NCBI RefSeq assembly: GCF_900182555.1
Contig: NZ_FXTH01000013.1
Span: 1 to 64,000 of the forward strand
DNA from: Fodinibius sediminis
Lineage (GTDB): Bacteria > Bacteroidota > Rhodothermia > Balneolales > Balneolaceae
DNA length: 64,000 bases
Reading direction: 5' to 3'
Positions 36,215-45,888 of this stretch are shown one piece after another (within the stretch, counting starts at the first letter, position 1; every line of letters begins with the position of its first letter). Made by a program: the position numbers and the translations under genes. The notes beneath the pieces were generated by a model that was not told the DNA's origin, made no database searches, and worked only from the letters and a program-made list of their open reading frames with translations.

Positions 36215-37333
36215 ATGAAAAAACACAGGATTCATCTATCGGTAATATTAATTTCGATGCTGGTTTTCTGGTCGTGTGAGGATCAACTCACGACCTCCAG
36301 CGAGGAAGCCGGTTTGACGATTGACCCCGTCGAAATGGCAAAGCCCGGGGATACGGGAGAACAATACGGCAATAACCTGTCCTTCCCAGTTATCTGGTCA
36401 GACGGAGTACAAAAGACATTGAGAGGTACAGAATTAACGAGCCAATTTGGCGGAGAGTTTTTTACTGCTGATGGGTTTGACTGGCATGTACAGAATGATC
36501 CGGTTAACGAATGGCAGGCCGAAAATGTGAATGCGGTGACGGAAGGTGGCTTTGAAACACCTCTTGTGGTTTCCAGTATTGACTGGGGCGACAACCTGGA
36601 AGCCCGGGCCTGGCCGTTCGGGGCCCAGGTACGTGTAGAAACCGTGTTGTTTAAAACATTGAGTACCCCCCTTAGCGGCTATACGATGCAGATTGAAGAT
36701 CCAACCCAGTCGGGCCTCAGTGAAGTATGGGGAACCAATGGGGTGATTTATCCCAGCAGTGAAGCTACGGTCTATTCGGGTACGGCCAAACTGGTGATAC
36801 AGCAGCTGCTGAAAGACCGGGATGATCCCACGCTGAGTACGACCTGGGATCCGGTTAATGCCAAGTGGACAGGAGATGTGGGCGAACCGCTCTTTGAAGG
36901 CGGTGTCTGGGATGCCGTTGACGGCCCCGGGGGCTATTCGGCCGAAATTAACGTTCAGGGCAAGGTTATTTACGGATATAACTGGGTAACCCGGAAAACG
37001 GCTGCGGGTCCCGGCGACTACCGTATTACATTTGTACTGGACTCAAACAGCCCGGTAACCTACAATACTGATTTTACCAGTGGCACCAGCATTGTACCTC
37101 GCGAAGAAGAGGAAGAAGTAGTGGTGGCTGAAGAGCCAGAATTAGGCGGTGGCGTAGCGCATGTAGTTGCCGATAACAACCTGACCTATATTGATGTTCG
37201 CCTTACTCTTAAAAATGGCAACAGCAAGCCAGGTGGCGGCCAGGGTGGGGGCCAAGGCGGCGGCGGTGGCGGAGGAAAGCCCGACAACGCCGGTAGCGGT
37301 GGCGGACAGGGACAAGGTCCCGGCGGACGCTAA
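36215..37333 (+). CDS. lipoprotein of unknown function with glycine-rich tail
   Basis: A 372-residue predicted lipoprotein; the lipobox LVFWSC puts the lipidated Cys at about residue 21. A domain of about 280 residues rich in strands follows, with no family I can name. An acidic stretch (EEEEEVVVAEEPE) is near 295. The last 40 residues are almost pure Gly/Gln (GGGQGGGQGGGGGGG). The tail resembles the Gly-rich loop of the barrel protein encoded on the other side of the divergent promoter. Downstream, after a strong stem-loop, is a second lipoprotein gene, probably in the same transcript. Confidence 0.7.
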   Translation: MKKHRIHLSVILISMLVFWSCEDQLTTSSEEAGLTIDPVEMAKPGDTGEQYGNNLSFPVIWSDGVQKTLRGTELTSQFGGEFFTADGFDWHVQNDPVNEWQAENVNAVTEGGFETPLVVSSIDWGDNLEARAWPFGAQVRVETVLFKTLSTPLSGYTMQIEDPTQSGLSEVWGTNGVIYPSSEATVYSGTAKLVIQQLLKDRDDPTLSTTWDPVNAKWTGDVGEPLFEGGVWDAVDGPGGYSAEINVQGKVIYGYNWVTRKTAAGPGDYRITFVLDSNSPVTYNTDFTSGTSIVPREEEEEVVVAEEPELGGGVAHVVADNNLTYIDVRLTLKNGNSKPGGGQGGGQGGGGGGGKPDNAGSGGGQGQGPGGR

Positions 37334-37363
37334 AACCGTTTGAATTTATTTAAAATAAAATCT

Positions 37364-37397
37364 CCTGTCGGCCGGTCTTTGTACATCGGCCGACAGG
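37364..37397. other. perfect 11-bp stem-loop between two lipoprotein genes
   Basis: CCTGTCGGCCG (37364-37374) and CGGCCGACAGG (37387-37397) form a perfect stem with a 12-base loop. No T-run follows, so it may be a processing or stability element that lowers expression of the second gene. Confidence 0.65.
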
Positions 37398-37418
37398 CTA
37401 TAAATCTGAGGTGTTACC

Positions 37419-38141
37419 ATGAAATGGGCGATGATTTTAAGTATTGTACTGGCTGCTGGAATGCTGGCAGGATGTGATTCTCCCCTGGATTACGAAGATT
37501 CCGCTTCGGAGCAGAGCCTGCTCCTTGAACTGGAAAAGGAAAGGGAACGCCCCTGGTCCGGCCTTATGGCGACCGGCGAATTTTCGGCAATCTGGCAGGG
37601 ATGTGAGGACGGAGAACACGAAGAACCGGGAGACCACGAAGAAGGGGACTGCGGGGGCGACCATGAGACTCACGACGGCGAGGTGGAGACAGATGACAGT
37701 TGTAGCGATGATCATGTTGATGACGGCCATAACGACGACGAGCACACCGGCGGCGAGGGCTGCAGCGGCAATCGGCCCGCCCGCGATTTTTATGTCCAGT
37801 TTAATGCTCAGGCCAAAAAGATGACCCGGGGCGACGTTACCTTTGCCGGGCTGGGAACCTACGAAGGCATTGATTTCAATGGTTCCGTCACATGGGTGGA
37901 GCCCGGAAGGGAACCCCATGAGTTGTTCTTCGGCGGCGAGGTAACCGGCGGCACCGTTGACCGCGGATGCTTCCTGTTTTCCATACAAGACAACGGGGAA
38001 GGCAACAATGCCGAGGCCGATCGCCTGCAGTACCGGCTATATGGCTCGGGCATGGCGCCGTGCCACATTCCGGACCATTTCCCCAAAGGCTATCCCATCG
38101 CTGTCTATGAAGGAAACCTGCAGGTCCATCAGGCAAAATAA
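37419..38141 (+). CDS. lipoprotein with Asp/Glu/His/Cys-rich segment (possible metal binder)
   Basis: A 240-residue predicted lipoprotein (lipobox MLAGC, Cys at about 19). Residues about 62-118 are extremely rich in Asp, Glu and Gly and hold seven His and four Cys, for example GDHEEGDCGGDHETHDG and DDHVDDGHNDDEH. After that a compact domain of about 120 residues has strands such as DFYVQFNAQAKKMTRGDVTF and two more Cys. The biased segment could bind Zn, Cu, Ni or Ca, or be a flexible spacer. I know no family. It ends just before a strong terminator. Confidence 0.7.
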   Translation: MKWAMILSIVLAAGMLAGCDSPLDYEDSASEQSLLLELEKERERPWSGLMATGEFSAIWQGCEDGEHEEPGDHEEGDCGGDHETHDGEVETDDSCSDDHVDDGHNDDEHTGGEGCSGNRPARDFYVQFNAQAKKMTRGDVTFAGLGTYEGIDFNGSVTWVEPGREPHELFFGGEVTGGTVDRGCFLFSIQDNGEGNNAEADRLQYRLYGSGMAPCHIPDHFPKGYPIAVYEGNLQVHQAK

Positions 38142-38173
38142 TCGGCTGCCTGCCGGGTACATTGGTATAAAGA

Positions 38174-38211
38174 AAGCCTGTCTTCTATCTATAGGATAAG
38201 ACAGGCTTTTT
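38174..38211. terminator. bidirectional intrinsic terminator
   Basis: AAGCCTGTCTT (38174-38184) pairs perfectly with AAGACAGGCTT (38198-38208), followed by more T on the plus strand. It ends the lipoprotein transcript and sits in front of the convergent CBM9-like gene. Confidence 0.85.
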
Positions 38212-38270
38212 GATTTGACATTTCCCGTTTGTGTTTGCCGGAATAATGAATGGTCAGGCGCCGATGGTAC

Positions 38271-39230
38271 TTACAGAGATGTACGGGAAAAGGTAATAAA
38301 GGGAAAACATTCGGGGATATGGGAATCCCACACGCCGTGGGAGCTCCAGGTCCATCCGCCCGAGTCGCTGGCAGGCGGGGCTTCCTTGTAGGGGTTGAAC
38401 CTGGAAAAATCAATGCGCCATGTGTCGCCGTCTTCGGGCGGCAGCGCCCGCTGATCCGCTTTGGCCAGCCATTTCATGCCGTGCCAGGGGAAGGCCAGTT
38501 CCACCGTCCAGCCCCGGTCCCGGTCGCTGTTGTCATTCAGTGTACCGTCGACGAAGACGCCGCTTTTCAGTCCCGGAAAGTGGAAATCCCAGGACCCCAG
38601 CCGCATTCCGCGGGGATGGCTGTTGAAGCCCACCCCGTTAAATTCTCTGACCAGGGGATTGGATCGCCGGAAGGACGGATGAGCATCGAACCCCCCGCTT
38701 TCGTAGGCTTCCTCCCATATGAAGAACGCCTCGTAGCGGGTGCCCAGTGCATTAATTTCAAATTCGTAGTATGCATCCCGCCCGGCAATAAACACTTCCG
38801 AGTTGTTCTCGTTGTACAGGGGGGCATTCCGTTCAGTCAGGGAGCCCTGCACAAAGGGCTCTTCGTGCCAGAACGCCACGTAGAGGTTCTTATCGTCCCA
38901 GAGTACCGCCGCGCGGGTATCATGGATGGTTTGGCCGCCGGTAATGAGATCCACGAATTTGGGCGATCGGTCGGTTTGCTGCCATACCTTTTCGTCCAGC
39001 CGCCCGTCAATCTCCGGGGCCGCAGAGATATGGCGGGCCGTGTACCGCTTAATGGAATCACGGGGACACGGGAAAGGCCAGTCGCCGGCGACGTTGCTTG
39101 TGTCGGCTACGGGAAAAACGAGAGCCCGAGGAGGATGCTCCGGGTCTTCCTTGCTGAGGCTGCCTTCCGGGGACAGGGAGATCCCCATCAACAACAGCAG
39201 GAGCAGGGGAAAAAGCTGAAAATAGTTCAT
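38271..39230 (-). CDS. exported CBM9-like carbohydrate-binding protein
   Basis: A secreted protein of 319 residues with a signal peptide (MNYFQLFPLLLLLLMGISLS). The mature part is a CBM9-like domain: it opens EIDGRLDEKVWQQTDRSPKF, then TRAAVLWDDKNLYVAFWHEE, NSEVFIAGRDAYYEFEINALG and WTVELAFPWHGM. These are conserved in the DOMON/CBM9 group found on xylanases and in stand-alone Bacteroidota proteins. It probably binds sugar ends, or a metal or heme ligand in other members. No catalytic domain is attached. Same strand as, and 154 bases after, an SMP-30-like lipoprotein gene. Confidence 0.85.
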   Translation of the reverse strand: MNYFQLFPLLLLLLMGISLSPEGSLSKEDPEHPPRALVFPVADTSNVAGDWPFPCPRDSIKRYTARHISAAPEIDGRLDEKVWQQTDRSPKFVDLITGGQTIHDTRAAVLWDDKNLYVAFWHEEPFVQGSLTERNAPLYNENNSEVFIAGRDAYYEFEINALGTRYEAFFIWEEAYESGGFDAHPSFRRSNPLVREFNGVGFNSHPRGMRLGSWDFHFPGLKSGVFVDGTLNDNSDRDRGWTVELAFPWHGMKWLAKADQRALPPEDGDTWRIDFSRFNPYKEAPPASDSGGWTWSSHGVWDSHIPECFPFITFSRTSL

Positions 39231-39384
39231 CTCAGATATTGAAATGTGTATTTGCAGTGAACGGATTGGGCTAGCCTGCAGGCAGCTACGGTTAAAAGCC
39301 GGGATTATTTCCGCAGCCGTGCACCTGCAGATGACTGGAATTTGCCGTGCGGGAAGCCCCGGTCAAAGCTTAGTAATCCAGCTT

Positions 39385-40281
39385 TTAGCCTACCAGCCGG
39401 TTATCATAAAAGGTCGGAACCACCAGCAGGCTGTCGCGGGGAATATAGCCAATGTCAGCGGCATTGATGCTGTCGGCACTGGTATCGAGGAGGGGCTGTG
39501 TTTGCTGCATATCGCTGTTGATGAAATAGACTTCGCCCGACCAGCTGGATACGAGAAAATGTCCTCCCTCCAGGGCTATAATGCCATCCGCCTGCCCCAG
39601 GCCTTCCGGCACAAGGGTCGAAAGGGTACTGGTTTTGAGGTCGAGGGAGAGCAGGCTGCCGCTGCCGGACGAGGCGATGAGGAGCTGGTTGCCCTGCACG
39701 TGAACCCCGTTGGGCGTATTGAGTTTTTCGTCTTCCAGTATGAGTTCCGCTTCGCCCTCCGGAGTTACCCTGAAGATTTTATTGCCGTCAGAATCAGCGG
39801 TGTAGATGGTTCCATCGCCGGCAATATCGATACCATTCAGGTCAGAAGCCCCTTCAATTGTGATCCGGTTGCTTACCGCTCCGGTTTTCCTGTCAATTTG
39901 AACAATTTGTCCGTTGTCACTGACATACAGGTAGTCGCCATGGAAATCATTGCCCAGCGGGGAACCCAGCCCATCGGTCCAGTGTGCGTTTTCTATGGTT
40001 CCGTCAGCATTGACGATCGAAATATAGCCGTCATCCTCGGTATTGTTGTCCCGGTTCAGGTTGGAGATATAGAATACATTTTGCTCAGGATCAAAGGTGG
40101 CACATTCCGGGGTGATGAGCTCCGTCCGTCCGGTGGTCCAGACCTCGCTGAGTGAAGCGGTGATGCCTTTCGCTTCGGCAGACTGCCCGGGCCTTTCCTC
40201 CTGTTGTTCGTCCTGCCCTGAACTGCATGCGCTGATGACAAGTAACGGTGCTGCGAGTATGATAAATAGAATCTGTTTCAT
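39385..40281 (-). CDS. SMP-30/gluconolactonase-like beta-propeller lipoprotein
   Basis: A 298-residue predicted lipoprotein (lipobox VISAC, Cys at about 19). The mature region is a repeated six-bladed propeller with blades such as NVFYISNLNRD, YLYVSDNGQIVQIDRK, GTIYTADSDGNKIFRV and HFLVSSWSGEVYFI. This pattern is that of the SMP-30/gluconolaconase/LRE family, whose enzymes hydrolyse sugar lactones; many family members have no tested activity. Ligand residues cannot be fixed by eye. Long antisense frames over this gene are shadows. Confidence 0.78.
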   Translation of the reverse strand: MKQILFIILAAPLLVISACSSGQDEQQEERPGQSAEAKGITASLSEVWTTGRTELITPECATFDPEQNVFYISNLNRDNNTEDDGYISIVNADGTIENAHWTDGLGSPLGNDFHGDYLYVSDNGQIVQIDRKTGAVSNRITIEGASDLNGIDIAGDGTIYTADSDGNKIFRVTPEGEAELILEDEKLNTPNGVHVQGNQLLIASSGSGSLLSLDLKTSTLSTLVPEGLGQADGIIALEGGHFLVSSWSGEVYFINSDMQQTQPLLDTSADSINAADIGYIPRDSLLVVPTFYDNRLVG

Positions 40282-40612
40282 AATATTGAATTGATTGCCC
40301 TGTGGTTATTTTTGGTATCCCTGTTATCTAACAGGAAGTAAATTACTTTAGACAATTAAAGCAAAAAGAGACTTCGCGACGGGAAATATACAACAGAGTG
40401 ATCCGCGAAGCCGAAACATTGCCGATCAGGGGCATTTTTCTCATAACTGAAGGAAAGAGTGATTTTTCATTTAATTTATTTTAAATATATGGGTTGTTCG
40501 CATTACCTTAATTTTAAGTACATTCTGTTGAGCGAGCCGCTGCCGGAATTTTTGATCGGTGATCGTTATCAGCTTTAAAAAAGATTCCGTAACCACAGAC
40601 GAATATATATTC
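40282..40612. other. divergent intergenic region without recognised features
   Basis: About 330 bases between the SMP-30-like gene and the SLC13 transporter gene, which point away from each other. It is AT-rich near 40460-40510 and should hold both promoters. No repeat, RNA or operator was recognised. Confidence 0.5.
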
Positions 40613-42430
40613 ATGGGATTTGATCAGTTGTTAATTTTTGGGGTATTGTTGTTTGCCTTTGTGGGACTGGCCGTGGATCTGTGGAGTCCGGATGCCGTTT
40701 TGCTTACGGCACTGGCTGTAGTGACCGTTAGTGGCGTCATAAGCCTGGAGCAGGCGGCGGAGGGCTTTGGTAATACCACCCTTATAGCACTGGGCAGCCT
40801 GTATGTGGTGGCCGCGGCCCTGAGAGAGAGCGGGGCACTCGACCGGGCCAGCGAGTTTATACTCGGCAAGAAGACCCGGAATATTCAGAAGATTTTGCTC
40901 CGTCTCTGCCCGAGTGTCGCCACCTACTCGGCCTTCCTGAACAACACCCCCATTGTAGCCATGGGGATTCCGGCTATTCGAAGCTGGGCCCAGAAAAATC
41001 AGATCCCGGTATCCAAATTGCTGATGCCGCTGTCGTTTGCAGCCATTCTGGGAGGACTCTGCACCCTCATCGGAACCAGTACGAACCTGATTACCCATGG
41101 CATGCTGCAGAATCATGGCTATGAGGGGTTTGCATTTTTTGAGCTGGCTTGGCTGGGGATCCCGTGTGCCGCGGTGGGCCTGACCTACCTGATTTTTATT
41201 TCTCCCAGCATGACACCGGCCCGGCGTGATATCCGTTATGAAGAAGAACGCAAGCGCGAACTGCTGGTAGAGATTGAAATAGAAGAAGGGGCCGGGGTGG
41301 CGGGTAAAACCGTGGAGGAGGTGGGGCTGGACCTGTTTCCCGGTTTTTATCTTTCGCGTATCAATCGCAATGGCCGTGAGATTGCCCCTGTGCCGGAAGG
41401 AGAACGCTTGCGGGCCGGAGACCATCTTTTCTATGCGGCCCAGGGCGGCATAGCAGCCCAAATGCCGTCGCTGACCGACTATCCGGGTCTCCGTCTTGCC
41501 CTGCAACCGCCACGGGAGATTCGGCAGGAACAGCGAAAGGACCGGGAGCTCCACCAGGTGGTAATTAAGGAGGGGTCGCGGCTCGTAGGTTCTACAATTG
41601 AGGAAGCACACCTGCTGGAACGGTTCGGGGCCGCGGTAACAGGCGTTCGCCGCCGCGGAAAACGTATTGATCAGCCCCTGGGAGAGTTTGTCTTGCATCC
41701 CGGGGATGTATTGCTGCTGGATACCGGGCGGGGCTTCCACGGCGCTTATGAAGATGCGGAAGATTTCTTCCTGACCAGCGAGGCGGGGGGCGAGGGACCG
41801 GGGGAAACGGCCGATATCAAGGAGCAGCGGCCGGGTGGAAGGGATCTTTACGTCTCGGTCGGGGTGCTGGTGGGAATCGTGGGGCTGGTAGCAGCTGGTA
41901 TCCTGCATATTGCATTGGCGGGGATTCTGGGTGTGGCGGTATTGTTGACTTTTAATGTTATTGAAGCCGGTGAAGCCCGTAAATCGGTTGACTGGACGGT
42001 GTTGATCGTTATCGGGGCGGCCCTGGGCCTCGGCAGGGCGATGGAGGTCAGCGGCGCAGCACAGATGATCGGCGGCTGGATGGTCGACCTCACCAGTGCC
42101 TATGGTCCGAGGGCGGTACTGGCGGGCATGGTGATTGTAACAGCCATTTTGACGGAGATCATTACCAACAACGGGGCTGTGGCCCTCATGTTTCCGATTG
42201 TGTTATCGGTGGCCGAAAGCCAAGGGTTTGAAGCCCGCGGGCTGTTCATCGGCATTACCCTCGTTGCTTCGATGTCACTGCTGACGCCCATCGGCTACCA
42301 GACCAACCTGATGGTGTATGGGCCCGGGAATTACCGGTTTACTGATTTTTTCAAGGTGGGTTTTCCGTTGCAGCTTGTACTGTGGACGGTCATTATTATT
42401 CTGACCCCGATCATCTGGCCGATGCAATAA
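40613..42430 (+). CDS. SLC13/DASS-type permease with two RCK_C (TrkA_C) domains
   Basis: A 605-residue inner membrane transporter with about ten or eleven segments split by a large cytoplasmic part. The first half has the substrate signature LNNTPIVAMGIP (about 102-113) and GTSTNLITHGML. The second repeat has ITNNGAVALMFPI and TPIGYQTNLMVYGPG. Between them, about residues 210-380, are two RCK_C domains (EGAGVAGKTVEEVGL and EGSRLVGSTIEEAHL). This type (SdcS/CitT-like with TrkA_C) moves dicarboxylates or sulfate with Na+. The substrate is not shown. ATG 40613 is preferred over an upstream in-frame start because the first membrane span begins there. Confidence 0.88.
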   Translation: MGFDQLLIFGVLLFAFVGLAVDLWSPDAVLLTALAVVTVSGVISLEQAAEGFGNTTLIALGSLYVVAAALRESGALDRASEFILGKKTRNIQKILLRLCPSVATYSAFLNNTPIVAMGIPAIRSWAQKNQIPVSKLLMPLSFAAILGGLCTLIGTSTNLITHGMLQNHGYEGFAFFELAWLGIPCAAVGLTYLIFISPSMTPARRDIRYEEERKRELLVEIEIEEGAGVAGKTVEEVGLDLFPGFYLSRINRNGREIAPVPEGERLRAGDHLFYAAQGGIAAQMPSLTDYPGLRLALQPPREIRQEQRKDRELHQVVIKEGSRLVGSTIEEAHLLERFGAAVTGVRRRGKRIDQPLGEFVLHPGDVLLLDTGRGFHGAYEDAEDFFLTSEAGGEGPGETADIKEQRPGGRDLYVSVGVLVGIVGLVAAGILHIALAGILGVAVLLTFNVIEAGEARKSVDWTVLIVIGAALGLGRAMEVSGAAQMIGGWMVDLTSAYGPRAVLAGMVIVTAILTEIITNNGAVALMFPIVLSVAESQGFEARGLFIGITLVASMSLLTPIGYQTNLMVYGPGNYRFTDFFKVGFPLQLVLWTVIIILTPIIWPMQ

Positions 42431-42648
42431 CTGCTGGGGCAGAGGGAGGGTGGCCGTTAGTCTTCCGTGGCTCTGGAAACCATTCTGCCGGCTGTCGGGA
42501 TATCGACTACGGGTACATTGGGAATAGTCTGTGGATGCTTCCGCGAATGGTTGCTTATTTTTGCTATAACCAGACTGGAAAGACCCGGTTACCAAATCCA
42601 GCGGGCTGAAATGTAATTTGCGGTGAGAAAATCGGAGCGAGGACAACT

Positions 42649-43851
42649 ATGCGGCAGCCCTCCACCAAAGCTACATCGGAAAAGTTAGAACAAACCCTTG
42701 GCATCGACGCCCGGGGAAACAGAAGCACCTCAAGAGGGCGCAAGCTATTTTATGTATTATTAACAGCCGGCCTGTTGCTTGCGGTGTGGTGGGGGTGGAT
42801 GTATCTGTCAGAGCCCGGGCAGCCTCCGTATGTTATGGATGAAGCAAGTCGCGGGGAGCTGACGCTGGTAGTTTCAGCTACCGGGGATTTGCAGACTGTA
42901 AATACGGTGGAGGTTGGCAGTGAAATATCGGGCCTGATCGAATCGGTGTATGTGGATTATAACGACCGGGTAACAGCCGGACAGCTGTTGGCAAAAATTG
43001 ACACCGACCGACTGGAAGCCGAAGTGGCCCAGGGAGAGGCGGGATTGCAGGCTTCGGAAGCGTCGCTGGCGCAGGCACGGGCCAGCCTGGAAGAACAGCA
43101 AAGCAAGACCGAACGGGCGGAACGTCTGGCTGGACAGGCACTGCTATCCGAGCAGGAACTGGAGACGGCCCGGGCGGCACTGACCCGGGCAGAGGCAGCA
43201 GTATCCAGTGCCGATGCCCAGATTGTCGTAAACCGTGCTGCGCTGAATATGGCCCGGACCAACCTTTCAAAGGCATCCATCCGATCGCCGGTCAACGGCG
43301 TGGTATTGACCAGCGATATTAAGCCGGGACAGGCGGTGGCCGCTTCCTTCCAGACGCCCGTCCTGTTTACACTGGCTGAGGATCTGAGGCGGATGGAACT
43401 GCATGTGGATGTGGATGAGGCCGATATCAGCCGGGTGCGGGAAGGCCAGGAAGCAACGTTTACAGTGGATGCCTACCCAGACACTACCTTTCCCGCCGCA
43501 ATTACAAAAGTGTATTTCGCGCCACAGACAGCGTCAGGAGTGGTTACCTATGAGGCGATCCTGGATGTGGATAACACCGATATGCTGCTGCGTCCGGGGA
43601 TGACAGCTACGACAGAAATCGTTACCCGCCGGCTGGAAGGAGCACTGCTGGTCCCCAACAGCGCTCTCCGGTTCACGCCGCCGGGAAAAAGCAGGGATCC
43701 GGCTCAAACCGTTGTATGGACCCTCAGGAACGACACACTCGAGGCGATTCCGATAGCGCCGGGGATCAGTGACGGTCGGCATACCCAGGTCCTGGCGGGG
43801 GAGGTAGAGCCGGGGCAGTCTCTTCTGGTCAACATCAGGAGCGGGGAATAA
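42649..43851 (+). CDS. MacA-like periplasmic adaptor of an ABC efflux system
   Basis: A membrane-fusion protein of 400 residues. One N-terminal membrane segment (about 32-50) is followed by a split biotinyl-lipoyl domain (GDLQTVNTVEVGSEISGLI ... SPVNGVVLTSDIKPGQ), a long coiled-coil hairpin rich in Ala/Glu (about 120-200), a beta-barrel domain and a membrane-proximal domain ending LVPNSALRFTP. In MacAB-type pumps it couples a MacB transporter to an outer membrane duct. The stop overlaps the ATG of the ATPase gene by one base. No TolC-like gene is nearby. Confidence 0.88.
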   Translation: MRQPSTKATSEKLEQTLGIDARGNRSTSRGRKLFYVLLTAGLLLAVWWGWMYLSEPGQPPYVMDEASRGELTLVVSATGDLQTVNTVEVGSEISGLIESVYVDYNDRVTAGQLLAKIDTDRLEAEVAQGEAGLQASEASLAQARASLEEQQSKTERAERLAGQALLSEQELETARAALTRAEAAVSSADAQIVVNRAALNMARTNLSKASIRSPVNGVVLTSDIKPGQAVAASFQTPVLFTLAEDLRRMELHVDVDEADISRVREGQEATFTVDAYPDTTFPAAITKVYFAPQTASGVVTYEAILDVDNTDMLLRPGMTATTEIVTRRLEGALLVPNSALRFTPPGKSRDPAQTVVWTLRNDTLEAIPIAPGISDGRHTQVLAGEVEPGQSLLVNIRSGE

Positions 43852-44618
43852 TGGACAGGAACGCGGCATCGGCACCCGACGGCATTATAAAAAAATACCC
43901 TTCCCGGAACAACGGCAGGCTGCCATTGGTATCTTTTTCCGGTATAACAAAAATCTACGGGGAGGGCCCCGCCCGGGTGTGGGCCCTGCGTGAAGTAAGC
44001 CTGCGGATCTACCAGGGGGAGTTTGTGGCCATCATGGGTCCCAGCGGGTCGGGTAAATCAACCTGTCTGAATATGATCGGCTGCCTGGATACTCCCACTG
44101 CTGGATCCTACCGGTTCCGGGAGGTAGAGGTAGGTCATCTAGACCGTAACCAGCGGGCCCTGCTGAGGCGTCACTACTTCGGTTTTGTCTTCCAGGGGTA
44201 CAACCTGCTAAAACGGACCACCGCCCTGGAAAATGTGGAGATGCCGTTGATCTACCGCGGCTTCAGTAAGTCCTCCAGGATGGACCGCGCCATGCAGGCG
44301 CTGGCAGCAGTTAGCCTGAAAGGGCGTGAGCATCACACACCTGCCGAGCTTTCCGGGGGCGAGCAGCAACGGGTGGCTATTGCACGGGCCCTCGTTACCG
44401 ACCCGGAGCTGCTGCTTGCCGACGAACCGACCGGCAACCTGGACTCACGGTCAGCAGTGGAAATCATGGAACTTCTGCTGCAGCTGAATCGCGATGAGGG
44501 GCTGACGATTGCGATGGTTACCCATGAACCGGATATGGCCGCCTATGCTGATCGCACTATTCACTTCCTGGATGGACAAATCCTGAATGACCAGCAAAGG
44601 GAGGGGGCAAAGCGATGA
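43851..44618 (+). CDS. MacB/LolD-type ABC ATPase
   Basis: The ATP-binding subunit of a mechanotransmission ABC system, 255 residues. Walker A is GPSGSGKST, the Q-loop FVFQGYNLL, the signature ELSGGEQQR, Walker [13 protein letters not shown], and the H-loop His is in AMVTHEPD. About 25 extra residues precede the core. In canonical MacB this ATPase is fused to its permease; here it is a separate polypeptide, as in LolD or BceA-like systems. It overlaps the permease start by four bases (ATGA). Confidence 0.92.
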   Translation: MDRNAASAPDGIIKKYPSRNNGRLPLVSFSGITKIYGEGPARVWALREVSLRIYQGEFVAIMGPSGSGKSTCLNMIGCLDTPTAGSYRFREVEVGHLDRNQRALLRRHYFGFVFQGYNLLKRTTALENVEMPLIYRGFSKSSRMDRAMQALAAVSLKGREHHTPAELSGGEQQRVAIARALVTDPELLLADEPTGNLDSRSAVEIMELLLQLNRDEGLTIAMVTHEPDMAAYADRTIHFLDGQILNDQQREGAKR

Positions 44619-45822
44619 TTTGGAATACCATAAAGCTCGCCATCACTGCCATCGGGCGGAATCTTCTGCGGTCGACTCTGACCATCCTGGGTATCGTGAT
44701 AGGGGTAACAGCGGTTATCAGCATGGTGACCCTCGGCGGGGGTGCAACATCGCAGATTACGCGTGAAATTACCAGTTTGGGCAGCGACCTGCTTATTTTA
44801 CGTCCCGGAATCCGGGGCAGGCACGGGGGGATCCCGAGGGATGCCGAACCTTTTAAACGTGCGGATGCAAAGGCTATCAACGAGGAGGTTGGCGGCATTG
44901 CGGGTGCCACACCGGTATCGTCCAGTGCAACTACAGCAGTATATGGCAATGAAAACTGGTCAACGAGCATCATGGGTTCCGACAATAGCTACCTGTCTGC
45001 ACGATCGTGGGAGCTTGAATCGGGACGGGAATTTACGGAAGCCGAACTGGTGGGGGGACGGCTTTCCTGCATACTGGGAGCCACTGTCAAGGAGAAGCTG
45101 TTCGGCTACCAGGATCCGCTCGATGCCAGGATCAGGGTGGGAACCGCAAGCTGTACCGTCATCGGGGTACTGAAAAGCAAAGGGGGTCAACATTCGGAAT
45201 GGACCAGGATGATTTTATCCTGATGCCCATCAAGGCGCTTCAGCGGCGGATACTGGGCAATACAGATGTGGGTACCATCTATATATCCCTGCAGAGCGGG
45301 GCGAACTCACAGCAGATACAGACGGAAGTTACAGAACTTATGCGTCAGCGCAGGCGTATCAGGGCAGGGGAGGAAGATGACTTTGAGTTGGATGACATGG
45401 CCCAGATAGCCAGCACGGTGGCCAGTACCACCGGTACATTGACGGCCTTCCTGGGGGCTATTGCGGCCATCAGCCTGCTGGTGGGCGGCATAGGGATCAT
45501 GAATATCATGCTGGTATCGGTTACCGAGCGAACCCGTGAAATCGGTATCCGCCTGGCCATTGGGGCCCTCGGGCGCGAGGTCCTGCTCCAGTTTTTGATT
45601 GAGGCGATCATACTGTCGCTGTTCGGGGGAATTATCGGCATCGTGCTGGGTCTGGGCCTGGCGGCTTTCGTAGCACCTGTGCTGGGCGTACCTTTTGTCT
45701 TTAATCTGAATATTGTTGTTATCGCCTTTCTTTTTTCCGGCATTGTCGGGGTGGTCTTCGGTTTTTTTCCGGCACGGCGGGCCGCTCTCATGGATCCAAT
45801 TGATGCCCTGCGCTACGAATAG
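44615..45822 (+). pseudogene. MacB-type permease split by a one-base frameshift
   Basis: The permease half of the efflux system is broken. The first frame (44615-45223) covers the first membrane helix and the periplasmic MacB_PCD domain up to VIGVLKSKGGQHS. The second frame (45199-45822) restarts at DQDDFILMPIKALQRRILG and carries the last three helices (FtsX domain) through DPIDALRYE. In intact relatives the two segments are contiguous around residue 195. Adding one G near 45190-45197 would rejoin the frames. It could be a true mutation, a programmed shift or a sequencing error. The adaptor and ATPase genes upstream are intact. Confidence 0.85.
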
Positions 45823-45888
45823 CCTGCCCCCTTTGCCTGATGGAAATACCGCTTTCATAAATTTGACTTGAATTTAATATTGACGGAT

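Noticed and set aside
38250-40155. Long plus-strand open frames (about 300-330 codons) over 38.25-40.16 kb
   Set aside because: They lie antisense to the CBM9-like and SMP-30-like genes, whose products match families; these frames show none and are shadows.
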